Of a DNA stretch of 64,000 nucleotides, positions 18,198 through 26,124 are shown one piece after another. The notes below the pieces were generated by a model, which was not told the origin of the DNA, did no database searches, and saw only the letters and a list, made by a program, of their open reading frames with translations. The translations under genes and the position numbers were made by a program. The stretch's first letter is position 1; each line of letters starts with the position of its first letter. Location: contig NZ_JACJSF010000020.1 in assembly GCF_014698035.1 (NCBI RefSeq), positions 52,106-116,105 on the forward strand. The letters are read 5' to 3'. Source of the stretch: Desmonostoc muscorum FACHB-395. Lineage in GTDB: Bacteria; Cyanobacteriota; Cyanobacteriia; Cyanobacteriales; Nostocaceae.

Positions 18198-18404
18198 GTG
18201 CCAACTTATTTATTATTAGGCGTAAGCTTGATTAATGCATTAATTATCATAACGTTGCTTTTTGAAGCTGCACCAAATAATACTTCTGACATAGGCGTAG
18301 CCCTTCTTCTGTCGGAGACGCTTCGCGTAGCTTGCTTCCACGAAACGGCTGCGCTCAGGAACCACCCGTCGGAGACATCGCTCCTCGGTAGAACAAAAAT
18401 CTGA
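18198..18404 (+). CDS. Possible small membrane peptide fused to repeat DNA
   Basis: From GTG 18198 (AGAGG lies 6-10 bases before) the frame reads one hydrophobic helix (PTYLLLGVSLINALIIITLL) and a polar FEAAPNNTSD. The following ~38 codons fall entirely in the dispersed repeat at 18296-18392. The first 30 codons look like protein; the rest looks accidental. It may be a small one-helix protein whose C-terminus was replaced by the repeat, or no gene at all. Not recognised. Confidence 0.25.
   Translation: MPTYLLLGVSLINALIIITLLFEAAPNNTSDIGVALLLSETLRVACFHETAALRNHPSETSLLGRTKI
18296..18392. repeat. Dispersed repeat with GGAGACGCTTCGCG core
   Basis: Contains GTCGGAGACGCTTCGCGTAG and a second GTCGGAGACATCGCT, in the style of small interspersed repeats common in Nostoc. 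Related pieces lie near 30020, 31214-31306 and 31943-31975. It occupies the middle of the 409-bp gap between glyA and the SLOG gene; the remainder of that gap shows nothing else firm. Confidence 0.6.
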
Positions 18405-18499
18405 ACGCTTCGACAATTAACTGTCAGTAATACAACCCTTGCGAAACATGGCTAGGAACCTCTACCCTGGGAAACTTAATCAGTCAGAATTGTGGACAA

Positions 18500-19246
18500 A
18501 TGAAAAATCCTTTGAAACTTACCTTTGACAGAGGACAAACAGCATTAGCTATTCGAGTCGATCGACAAGCCGAATTACCAGATGCTCTTGAGCAAATAGG
18601 GCTTGGCGGTTCGCGCTCTATTTTAGTAGTGGTAGGGGGTGCAAGTAAAATCAGTGAAGCTGATTTTCTTCGGATTAAACGGTTGTTTACGGAAGTTTTA
18701 GCCCCAATAGCCGAAAGTTTGGGTGCTTATGTTGTCGATGGAGGTACGGATGCGGGAGTTATGCAATTGATGGGTGAGGCTCGTAGCCAGATAGGTGCTA
18801 AGTTTGCTTTGATTGGTGTAACACCCGAAAACAAAGTGGCTTTACCTGATCAACAAGAACCCGGTTCTGATTTGACACCGTTAGAGCCAAACCATACTCA
18901 TTTTGTACTGGTTCCTGGTGATAATTGGGGCGACGAATCACCTTGGATATCTGACGTTGCAACTATGCTGGCCAATAATGCACCTTCAGTAACTGTACTT
19001 TTAAACGGTGGTGAGATCACCTTTGATGATGCGTTTTATAGCGTTAATACTGGAAGGTTAGTTGTTGTGATTGCTGGTAGTGGTAGAACCGCAGATATCC
19101 TTGCCGATGCCTTGCGTGGAGAGGGTACTGATGAGCGAGCTAAAAAGTTAGCAAAATCTGGTATATTACAATACGTCAACTTGATTGACATCGAGAATGG
19201 GGTTAAAAATTTAGGCCAAATAATTAAAGATTTGCTTTCTAATTAG
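18500..19246 (+). CDS. TRPM-type SLOG domain protein (LSDAT, prokaryotic)
   Basis: A 248-residue soluble Rossmann-like protein. Seen: strand-loop ILVVVGGASKIS (residues 41-52), a second Gly-rich turn VVDGGTDAGVMQLMGEAR (78-95), LIGVTPE, FVLVPGDNWGDESPWISD (135-152), LNGG, and VVVIAGSGRTADILADAL (188-205). This order of Gly-rich loops fits the SLOG superfamily branch that includes the N-terminus of animal TRPM channels. SLOG domains bind nucleotide ligands; predicted partners are SLATT membrane proteins, and one is encoded 9 bases downstream. Predicted role: sense or process a nucleotide signal and gate the partner. Upstream has no close neighbour. Confidence 0.8.
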   Translation: MKNPLKLTFDRGQTALAIRVDRQAELPDALEQIGLGGSRSILVVVGGASKISEADFLRIKRLFTEVLAPIAESLGAYVVDGGTDAGVMQLMGEARSQIGAKFALIGVTPENKVALPDQQEPGSDLTPLEPNHTHFVLVPGDNWGDESPWISDVATMLANNAPSVTVLLNGGEITFDDAFYSVNTGRLVVVIAGSGRTADILADALRGEGTDERAKKLAKSGILQYVNLIDIENGVKNLGQIIKDLLSN

Positions 19247-19255
19247 GAGTGAATA

Positions 19256-19879
19256 ATGGCAAAAAAAGATAGTTATCAGGAATTTTTAAAGGAAGATTTT
19301 AACAAGTTATTTGAAGGTATGAATTTAGGCGATGGGCAAAGGCATTTTTTGCGATCGCGCTGGTTAGACCAAGTACTCTGGATGGAAGGTAAGGCTAATT
19401 TATCACGCGATCGCCATTATTTGTTGCGGATAACAACTATTATTGGCGGTGTAATTCTCCCAGCGCTGGTAAGTTTAAACATTAACATTACTTCTCCCTT
19501 ACAAGTTAATGAAAGATCCAGAAATATCATTATCTGGTCAACTTTTGGTTTAAGTCAAATTGTTGCTATTAGTGCTGCCATTGAAGAGTTTTTTCATTAC
19601 GGTGAACGTTGGCGACACTATCGTCGTACAGTTGAATCTTTGAAAACCCAAGGGTGGCAATTCTCCCAGTTGACAGGCCCTTATCGTGATTATACAAGCC
19701 ACCAACAGGCGTTTAATCTTTTTGCGGGTAATGTAGAAGATGTTATTCAACGAGATGTTGAAATATATTCCACTCAAGTTATACAAGAAAAGAAAGAAGA
19801 AAAACAGAGCCAGGAAAACTATATCCTGATGCCAAATGCGAAGATAACCAATTTGGAAGAAAAGAAAGAAGAAAAATAA
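19256..19879 (+). CDS. SLATT-domain (DUF4231) two-helix membrane protein
   Basis: A 207-residue protein with a cytoplasmic N-terminal helix region (FLRSRWLDQVLWMEGKA), two membrane helices at ~57-76 and ~90-112, then a long helix (EEFFHYGERWRHYRRTVESLKTQGWQF) with the SLATT hallmark of aromatic and basic residues after the second helix. The tail is strongly charged (KKEEKQSQE, EEKKEEK), probably disordered. A good ribosome site (AGGAGTGAATA) couples it to the SLOG gene. In published computational work SLATT proteins are predicted pore-forming effectors of nucleotide-activated conflict systems. Ligand and trigger are unknown. Confidence 0.8.
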   Translation: MAKKDSYQEFLKEDFNKLFEGMNLGDGQRHFLRSRWLDQVLWMEGKANLSRDRHYLLRITTIIGGVILPALVSLNINITSPLQVNERSRNIIIWSTFGLSQIVAISAAIEEFFHYGERWRHYRRTVESLKTQGWQFSQLTGPYRDYTSHQQAFNLFAGNVEDVIQRDVEIYSTQVIQEKKEEKQSQENYILMPNAKITNLEEKKEEK

Positions 19880-20360
19880 AATCGGAAAAACAAGATAAGT
19901 AGGTAGACATAATTAAATATAAAATAAACTCTTAGTTTGTAGTGAGCGATTTATCGCTCAGAGCAAGGAATATCAGGACTAAAGTCCTTACTACAAACTT
20001 TAAATTTATTTATGCCTAGATAGTTATTGCGATAGTTATAAGGTAAGATTTCTCTAGTTACATACTTTTTTATGAATTGCATTAGCAATATGAAAGCGCC
20101 ATTAAAAATTATTTTCCCGATGATTAGGGATAATCAAGGATTAAACTAAGCTGATTGATTTGCAAGAACTCTCATCTGTCTTGGTGCAGCCATCGATTGT
20201 TTAAATAAACTCTCCCCCGTTAGGTAAAAACATGGGGAGAGCTAGAACAAAGTTCGGTAGGGTAATCGGGCTACTTAAGTTTTTATTATTTTTAGACTTG
20301 ATCTTATTCCTCCTAAAGACAGATAAATATTTCATTGGAATTCCACGTTGGTAGCTTTTG
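19880..20360. other. Intergenic region with a dispersed hairpin repeat
   Basis: The part 19936-20000 (TTTGTAGTGAGCGATTTATC ... AGGACTAAAGTCCTTACTAC) has two small palindromes inside matching outer ends. A sister copy is at 37816-37867. The remainder is A/T-rich with no gene I can support. The gap lies between convergent genes (SLATT gene, M16 protease). Confidence 0.55.
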
Positions 20361-20395
20361 AAAAAAAATTCCCCATTTCTATCTAGAAATGGGGA
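20361..20395 (-). terminator. Rho-independent terminator of the M16 protease gene
   Basis: On the minus strand a stem of 12 or more base pairs (TTCCCCATTTCTA with its complement) is followed by eight T residues. It lies ~200 bp after the protease stop. Confidence 0.75.
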
Positions 20396-20533
20396 AATAG
20401 GAGTTAAAGTTCGTCAGGTGATCGGAATATCTGTTTATTTTGTCCTGATACTATCTTTCTCAATTCCTCCGTTAGATAGAGAAATACTCTCTCAAAATGT
20501 TTAGCTATGTGTCTCTTAGCACTGTCAGGTTAA

Positions 20534-20583
20534 ATTTTGAATTTTGAATCTTTCAATTCCATTATCCAAAATTCAAAATTCAG
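20534..20583. repeat. Inverted repeat after the M16 gene
   Basis: TGAATTTTGAAT and its complement ATTCAAAATTCA flank a ~24-base loop just after the protease stop. It could be a weak hairpin; the better terminator is at 20361-20395. Confidence 0.45.
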
Positions 20584-20591
20584 TGAGTTAA

Positions 20592-23372
20592 TTAACCGCC
20601 TTTAGGTACAATCTCTCCAGGCCCGGCGGTGACAATTACCAGATTTTCTGGCTTAATTAAATCCTCAATTGCCTGTTGCATTTGAGCCATAGTGACTGCT
20701 TGAATCCGTTGAGGAAAGTCTCGGATTTCTGATCGTGAAAGTCCCAAGACAGCATTATCCAAAATGATACTTGATACATTACTGGGATTAGCTAAATCCA
20801 CGGGGTAGCTATTAGTAAGTGAGCGTTTTGCCGTGTTGAATTCAGCCTCAGTTACTCCTTGTTCGCGCAACTGTTTAAGTAAAGCGAGAGTACTGGCAAT
20901 CGCTTTTTGGGTATCTCCAGGAGCAGTCTGCATCTGAATCAAGAATGGGCCGGGATTGATGCCGGCGGCAAAACCACTATAGATACCGTAGGTTAGACCG
21001 AGGCGATCGCGCACTTCCGTACCCAAGCGGCTCGATAAGGTATCACCACCCAAAATTTGATTCAGTATCAGTGCCGCATAATAACGCGGGTCTTTGCGAG
21101 AGATGCCGTTGTAGCCGATGTAGGTAACAGCCTCAGCTTTACCAGGAATTATTTTGTTTAAACGTGTCGAAGTTTGCGGTAATGGCACGGATGATATTTT
21201 CAGCACAGGTGGCTTACCTGTGGCTTGCCATTTGCCAAACGCCTGATTCAGCAAAGTTTTTACCTTAACTGGATCGAAGTCTCCAACTATTGCGATCGTT
21301 GTGCTATCTGGTCGGTAGTATTTCTGATAGAAGCCAAGCAAATCATCACGACTAATGCTTTTTAAGCTCTCGAATGTAGGAAAGCTATGGAATGGATGAT
21401 TTTCAGGATAAATTGCCTGCTGGAATACTTGTCGTCCTAGTCCTCTAGGATCATCTAGCTGGACTTTAAGACTTGTCAATGCTCGTTGACGGCTCAATTC
21501 TAGCTGGTCGGCAGGGAAAGTGGCGTTTTCTAACACATCTGCCAGAGTTTGAATCAATATCGGCAGGTTCTTTGAAAGTCCTTCACCGCTAACGTTCACT
21601 CCCTCACGGCTAGCACTGAAGCTCAAATCGGCTCCCAGGTCTTCTAAGGTTTTTGCTAGGGTAAGAGCATTTTTAGTCTGCGTCCCATTCATTAAGTTGG
21701 CCGCAGTCAAATTCGCTAATCCAGCTTTTTGATTACCGTCAAATTCAGTACCAGCGTCAATTTGTCCACTTAGGTTAATGGTGGGGAGGCTGCGATCGCG
21801 TAACAACAAAACTCGCAAACCATTATTTAAAGTAAATTCTTCTGGTAGCGATTGTTTGGCCGAATCTGTTGCTGATGTGGCGGGTGGGAGATATTTAGCT
21901 AGTTGTGCCGGATCTACAGGTTTACCGGGGCTGAAATTTTCGACTGTGCGCCCAGAACCAGCGCTAGAAGTCCCTGGTTTACCATCTGGTTGAGTCGGCT
22001 CAAAGAAGCCGATGGTTTGTTTAGCCGGATTTAGGTAAGTTTTCGCTACTTTTTGTACTTGGGCTGGGGTGACTTTAGCGATCGCAGCGAGATACTGTTC
22101 AATAAAATGATAATCGCCCGCGATCGTTTGGTTATATCCCAATTGGGTAGCCTGGCTAGTAATATCTTGATTACCCAAGATATACGAAGCTTGCAGTTGC
22201 GTCTTCGCTCGATTCAATTCTTCTGTGGTGACAGGCTGCTGTTGCAACTTTCCTAAAGATTCCTGAAGCACCTGGGCAATTTTACTTAACTCTTGACCTG
22301 GAGCTGCCGTAGCATTAATTTCATACCAACCTGGTTCAATGAGTTCGGCAGCACCGCCACTTACTGAACTAGCGAGTCCAGATTCTACCAAAGCCTGGTA
22401 AAGTCTAGAGCTACGTCCACCTGTGAGAATGGCATCCATCACATCAATTGCCGGGACATCAGGATGCTTGATATCTGGTAAAGGATACACTGCTTGTAGT
22501 AGTGCCGTGCTTCCAGGTTGCTTCAAAACAATCGGTGCTTTTTTAGTAGTAGGGGCAAGTGGAGAAAATGGAGCGACATTTTCCCGTGTTCTCTTTTCCT
22601 CGTTTCCTCGTTTTGTCAACTTCCCATAAGTTTCTTTAACAACTTTGAGTACAGGTTCTGTGGCAAAATCTCCCGTAATTACCAACGTAGCATTATCTGG
22701 GCTGTAATAGGTTTGGTAATAATTCCGCACCTGTTCCACCGTGAATTTTTCTACATCAGCTTTTGTGCCTCCCACAGATAAGCCATAAGCTCTGTTAGGG
22801 AAAGCATCTCGCATCACTGCCCGACTCAGACGATAGCCTGGTGAATTTTCGTACCCCTGTAACTCGGAGATCACCACTCGCTTTTCACTTGTGAGTTGTT
22901 CAGGCCCAACTAAGGAATTTTCCATGCGATCGGCTTCCAGTGTCAACAATGCTTCGAGTCTGTCTCGTTGCACTGTGCCAAAATAAGCTGTTTCGTCATA
23001 ACTAGTAAAGGCATTGAACTGGCTACCCAAGGCACTAAACAATCTTCCAAACTGCACTGGGCGGGCAGTTGTACCCTTGAACATCAAATGTTCTAGTTGG
23101 TGAGAAATGCCATTTTCTCCCTTAACTTCGTTACGGGAACCAACTTTATACCAAACTTGTACACTCACCACTGGAGCAGTATGAACTTCCTTGGTTAGCA
23201 CTGTTAAGCCATTGTCCAACACCGTTTTTTTAACCCCTTGGGTGAATGAGGCCGCAGATACAGGTGCGACTACTGTCGGTGTTGCAGCATTTATGAAATT
23301 GCTCGAAAAAGGCAAAAGACTTAAGAGCAGACTGAGAAAAAAACCTAAAAACATATATGAACGTAACTTCAT
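20592..23372 (-). CDS. M16-family zinc protease, fused two-subunit form, exported
   Basis: I use ATG 23372 (MKLRSYMFLGFFLSLLLSLL, a signal peptide), giving 926 residues; the frame is open 28 codons further but that stretch does not fit export. The first half has the zinc motif HxxEH as SHQLEHLMFKG (~residues 90-97). The second half repeats the M16 fold without the motif (LANLTAANLMNG), so it is the non-catalytic partner domain, as in processing-peptidase pairs. A Ser/Gly-rich linker near residue ~485 (GTSSAGSGRT) joins them. Probably periplasmic or outer-membrane-associated peptide degradation; substrate unknown. Confidence 0.9.
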   Translation of the reverse strand: MKLRSYMFLGFFLSLLLSLLPFSSNFINAATPTVVAPVSAASFTQGVKKTVLDNGLTVLTKEVHTAPVVSVQVWYKVGSRNEVKGENGISHQLEHLMFKGTTARPVQFGRLFSALGSQFNAFTSYDETAYFGTVQRDRLEALLTLEADRMENSLVGPEQLTSEKRVVISELQGYENSPGYRLSRAVMRDAFPNRAYGLSVGGTKADVEKFTVEQVRNYYQTYYSPDNATLVITGDFATEPVLKVVKETYGKLTKRGNEEKRTRENVAPFSPLAPTTKKAPIVLKQPGSTALLQAVYPLPDIKHPDVPAIDVMDAILTGGRSSRLYQALVESGLASSVSGGAAELIEPGWYEINATAAPGQELSKIAQVLQESLGKLQQQPVTTEELNRAKTQLQASYILGNQDITSQATQLGYNQTIAGDYHFIEQYLAAIAKVTPAQVQKVAKTYLNPAKQTIGFFEPTQPDGKPGTSSAGSGRTVENFSPGKPVDPAQLAKYLPPATSATDSAKQSLPEEFTLNNGLRVLLLRDRSLPTINLSGQIDAGTEFDGNQKAGLANLTAANLMNGTQTKNALTLAKTLEDLGADLSFSASREGVNVSGEGLSKNLPILIQTLADVLENATFPADQLELSRQRALTSLKVQLDDPRGLGRQVFQQAIYPENHPFHSFPTFESLKSISRDDLLGFYQKYYRPDSTTIAIVGDFDPVKVKTLLNQAFGKWQATGKPPVLKISSVPLPQTSTRLNKIIPGKAEAVTYIGYNGISRKDPRYYAALILNQILGGDTLSSRLGTEVRDRLGLTYGIYSGFAAGINPGPFLIQMQTAPGDTQKAIASTLALLKQLREQGVTEAEFNTAKRSLTNSYPVDLANPSNVSSIILDNAVLGLSRSEIRDFPQRIQAVTMAQMQQAIEDLIKPENLVIVTAGPGEIVPKGG

Positions 23373-23880
23373 AAGCAATGCCCAATGCAAAATTTCTAAT
23401 TTTGAAGAAGAATTCAGAAGCAAAGCCGGGGACTCCGCAACTCCGGTCATAATCAATTAGTAAGGGACTCGCTACCTCTGTGCTATCCACCAGTTGTACA
23501 GCATTCATTCTGTAGCTTGCTTCACTGAAAGGGTATTCTGACTCCTGAATTCTGTTTTGATAAAACAAAACCTTAGTATCATTTTGTGGAAGTGAGAAGA
23601 CTTAACATTCTCAGCTTTTTTAACATTTTTAATGGTAGCTTTATTTTTCTTATGCCGTAATAGTCGGTTTTCACGTTGACTTATTTGCAATACACTTACA
23701 AGCAATAGTCCAGAATAATGCAATACGGTTCAGTTAGCGACAAAAACCTTGAAATGTGTAGTAGCGCGGCAAGCTTAATTTGTTGGGTTGAGTCATCAGA
23801 GAATATTTTTTTTGTTGTTGGATTTTCTAAATTGTTTGAACCCAACATTTTCGTGGCTTTGTTGGGTTGCGCTTTGCTTA
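23373..23880. other. Intergenic region before the IS element
   Basis: Holds the upstream region of the M16 gene. Near 23719 stands a half-end of the AATACGGTTCGGTTAA element family (AATACGGTTCAGTTA). At 23780-23875 there are repeats of the TTGTTGGGTTGCGC kind. A 63-codon open frame here lies in repeat DNA and I do not call it. Confidence 0.45.
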
Positions 23881-24791
23881 GAGGGTGTTTGAAAAGTTAC
23901 GAAAGGTAAGATTTTATACTAAATGTTGTACCATAATACGAATCATGGCAAGATAGATCAACGTTTCTGAGGTTTGAGGTAATAGTTCGTAGTCTTTGTT
24001 CAAACGCTGGCAGCCAGTCAAGCAGCAATCATGTTCTTTCTACTACCCAACGTTTAGGCAACAAGACAAAGCCCTTGTATTGATAGGGTCGCAGCATGAC
24101 TTGTACAATCCATCGGCAAAAATCCATGACCCACTGCATAAAAGGATTACCATCGTAACCATCATCAACCCAGATAGTAGTCAGACGTGGCATTTTGTTC
24201 CCCATTTGTTTGACTTTGTGCAGTACTTTTTTACCGCCGGAGCCTTCATCGACACTGGCGGCACTCACCAAAACTCGCAGTACCAGACCCAAAGTATCTA
24301 CGGTCAAAAATCGCTTGCGCCCTTTGACCTTTTTGCCAGCATCGTAACCCAAATCTCGGTTAACCATCGCCGCCGTTTTCACACTTTGACTATCGATTAT
24401 CGCTTCTGATGAGCTAACCGCCCGTTCGTTGTCCACTCTCACCCAGTCTCGCTGTTGATCATGAATGCTCACCCACGTCCCATCTTGCCGCCAAGTCCGA
24501 AAGTAGGTATATACCGTTTGCCAATTCGGGAAGTCTCCTGGTAGGTTTCGCCAACTGCAACCTTGTATCAACACATAAAAAATCGCGTTGATTACTTGCC
24601 ACATATCTACCATTCTAGGATGACCACCTTTTTTGCCTGCTGGAATTAACGGTTCTAATAATTCCCACTGGTCTGGAGTCAAGTTACTAGAGTATGCTTT
24701 ACTCATCGCTCTCAATGGTGCTGTATGTAAGTATTTACAGCTTAGCCCTGAGAGCTTTTTTTACTCAACTACCGACTTTTCAAACCTCCTC
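23881..24791 (-). mobile_element. Decayed IS5-type insertion sequence
   Basis: The terminal inverted repeats are GAGGGTGTTTGAAAAGT (left) and GAGGAGGTTTGAAAAGT (right, minus strand), differing at two positions. TA flanks both ends, fitting the TA target choice of the IS427-like IS5 group. The single transposase frame is broken near its end. The right end lies inside a CRISPR repeat (24792 onward); the left flank is unrelated DNA. Two non-coding relatives with the same ends lie at ~30146-30381 and 50245-50631. Confidence 0.8.
23914..24706 (-). pseudogene. IS5-family transposase, disrupted near the C-terminus
   Basis: From ATG 24706 (MSKAYSSNLTPDQWELLEPLI) the frame runs through the helix-turn-helix part (IFYVLIQGCSWRNLPGDFPNW), first Asp (IIDSQSVKT), second Asp (WVDDGYDG) and the catalytic Glu (WVVERT), then hits TGA at ~24029. 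The expected tail continues in another frame (CQRLNKDYELLPQTSE ... MIRIMVQHLV) to a stop at 23914. So a stop and a shift lie directly after the Glu of the DDE triad. Inactive unless rescued by frameshifting, which is not the pattern known for this group at this position. Confidence 0.8.
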
Positions 24792-24971
24792 TAATAGGGA
24801 TTTTATTTGATTGCAATTCAAGGCTAAATGTTTGCTCACTGCTTTAAACAGTTTCAATCCCTAATAGGGATTTTATTTGATTGCAATTTTGATTGCAATT
24901 TTGTTGAATAAGAAGGAAAGATTACGTCTTATTCAATAGGGATTTTATTTGATTGCAATTTTGATTGCAAT
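24792..24971 (-). CRISPR. Remnant CRISPR array, one complete and two damaged repeats
   Basis: One complete 37-bp repeat at 24851-24887 (plus strand GTTTCAATCC ... TTGATTGCAAT). A truncated copy, missing its first ~11 bases, begins at the IS end (24792-24817), separated by a 33-bp spacer. A third, degenerate copy (24935-24959) follows a ~47-bp stretch. The repeat resembles cyanobacterial repeats whose transcript handle ends ATTGAAAC, so the array would read on the minus strand. TTTTGATTGCAAT is locally duplicated after copies two and three. No cas genes are in the window. Confidence 0.6.
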
Positions 24972-25114
24972 AATCCCTCTATTTCTTCATAGGAAGATAC
25001 CCTAAGTTAACGACCCATGAGCTTACTACAGACTTTCTTTGATTTCTAGCAAAAACAATTGCCACCTCTCAAACCTCTGCATTTTACTTTTAACGCTCAA
25101 TTTCGTTATAAAAC

Positions 25115-25882
25115 TTAAAATTTTTCCTTAGCAGCTAACATCTGTAAAATCTTTTCTACATGATCCAACTCTCCAACGATTCGCCGAATTGGGTGCGGCC
25201 AAACTTTGACAAGGGTAGGAGTTGCAGAAACTTGATTGAGTTCTGCTTGTTCTGGATGACTTAAAACATCAATTACTTTCAGAGTATAAGGATGTCCGAG
25301 TGATCGCTCCAACAATTCGTGTAAATTTTGCAGAATGCGTTCGGTTGTACTGCTATGTCCTGCAACAAACAAGCGGAGAACATAGCCTTGTGTGATAACT
25401 TCCTTTTTTTGTACTATTACTGGTTGGTGGTATTTTGGCACAGGTTCAGAAAGGTCTAGACGAACAATTAAATCGTGATCTTCCCAAAGCTGCCCAAATG
25501 AGGAACGATAAGATGTTAACACCATGCGATCGCACAACCCTTCTTGCCAAGGAGCAGCTTGCCATACTAACTCCCCTGTACCAAAAATGGCATTAAGCAA
25601 AGCTTGATGTCTAATTACAGCCGGATAAGCTTCAGCAAAAGTTCGCACTTGTTGAGTGCGCGGATCTAACCAGTGGTCAATAGTTGCAGTATAACAAGGC
25701 ACTAAAAAGTGCGGTGGCTCTGGCAAATCTAGAATTTCTTGCAAAGCCGAACACAAATGCAAATGCCATCGACCTTGTTTGCTAGGGTCGATGCAGTAAA
25801 TTAAATCTCCTCCAGGTGTAAATAGGGCAATGCCTTTAAACAACTGGGGTGTAGATAGTTTGTTTGTTGTCAAGTTATTCAC
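25115..25882 (-). CDS. KaiB-domain protein with an N-terminal domain of unknown function
   Basis: A 255-residue protein. Residues ~167-250 (GYVLRLFVAGHSSTTERILQNL ... YTLKVIDVLSHPEQAELNQVSATPTLVKVWPHPIRRIVGEL) match the KaiB/thioredoxin-like fold shared by KaiB and the sensor domain of SasA. Residues 1-160 are a separate domain, which starts FKGIALFTPGGDLIYCIDPSKQGRWHLHL and which I do not recognise beyond cyanobacterial homologues. KaiB binds KaiC in the clock; whether this fusion does is not known. It lies downstream of pilT in the same direction with a 243-bp gap full of repeats. Confidence 0.8.
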   Translation of the reverse strand: MNNLTTNKLSTPQLFKGIALFTPGGDLIYCIDPSKQGRWHLHLCSALQEILDLPEPPHFLVPCYTATIDHWLDPRTQQVRTFAEAYPAVIRHQALLNAIFGTGELVWQAAPWQEGLCDRMVLTSYRSSFGQLWEDHDLIVRLDLSEPVPKYHQPVIVQKKEVITQGYVLRLFVAGHSSTTERILQNLHELLERSLGHPYTLKVIDVLSHPEQAELNQVSATPTLVKVWPHPIRRIVGELDHVEKILQMLAAKEKF

Positions 25883-25966
25883 AAAGGCTAGGAAGCTAAA
25901 AGTAAAAAATTCTCTCTTTACCTTTTACCTTAGCTATAACCGCAACCAGGATCAGAAAAATATTTG

Positions 25967-26120
25967 GGATTGGGGGATGAGGGAGCAGGGGGGCAGGGGA
26001 AGCAGGGGGACAAGGGGAGGAGGGGACAAGGGGACAAGAGGTGAGAACTTGAAACAAGTCTTTCCCCTTGTCCCCAATTCTCCTTGTTCCCAATGCCCAA
26101 TTCCCAATTCCCAATTCGCA
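25967..26120. repeat. G-rich heptanucleotide-type repeat, partly palindromic
   Basis: AGGGGGACAAGGGG and GGGGACAAG units (25975-26040) face CCCCTTGTCCCC and CAATTCC units (26060-26115), so the transcript can fold back. It sits between pilT and the KaiB-domain gene and may attenuate readthrough. Confidence 0.7.
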
Positions 26121-26124
26121 AATC

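Noticed and set aside
23718..23909. 63-codon ORF before the IS element
   Set aside because: Made of dispersed repeat DNA (TTGTTGGGTTGCGC type) and it runs into the IS end.
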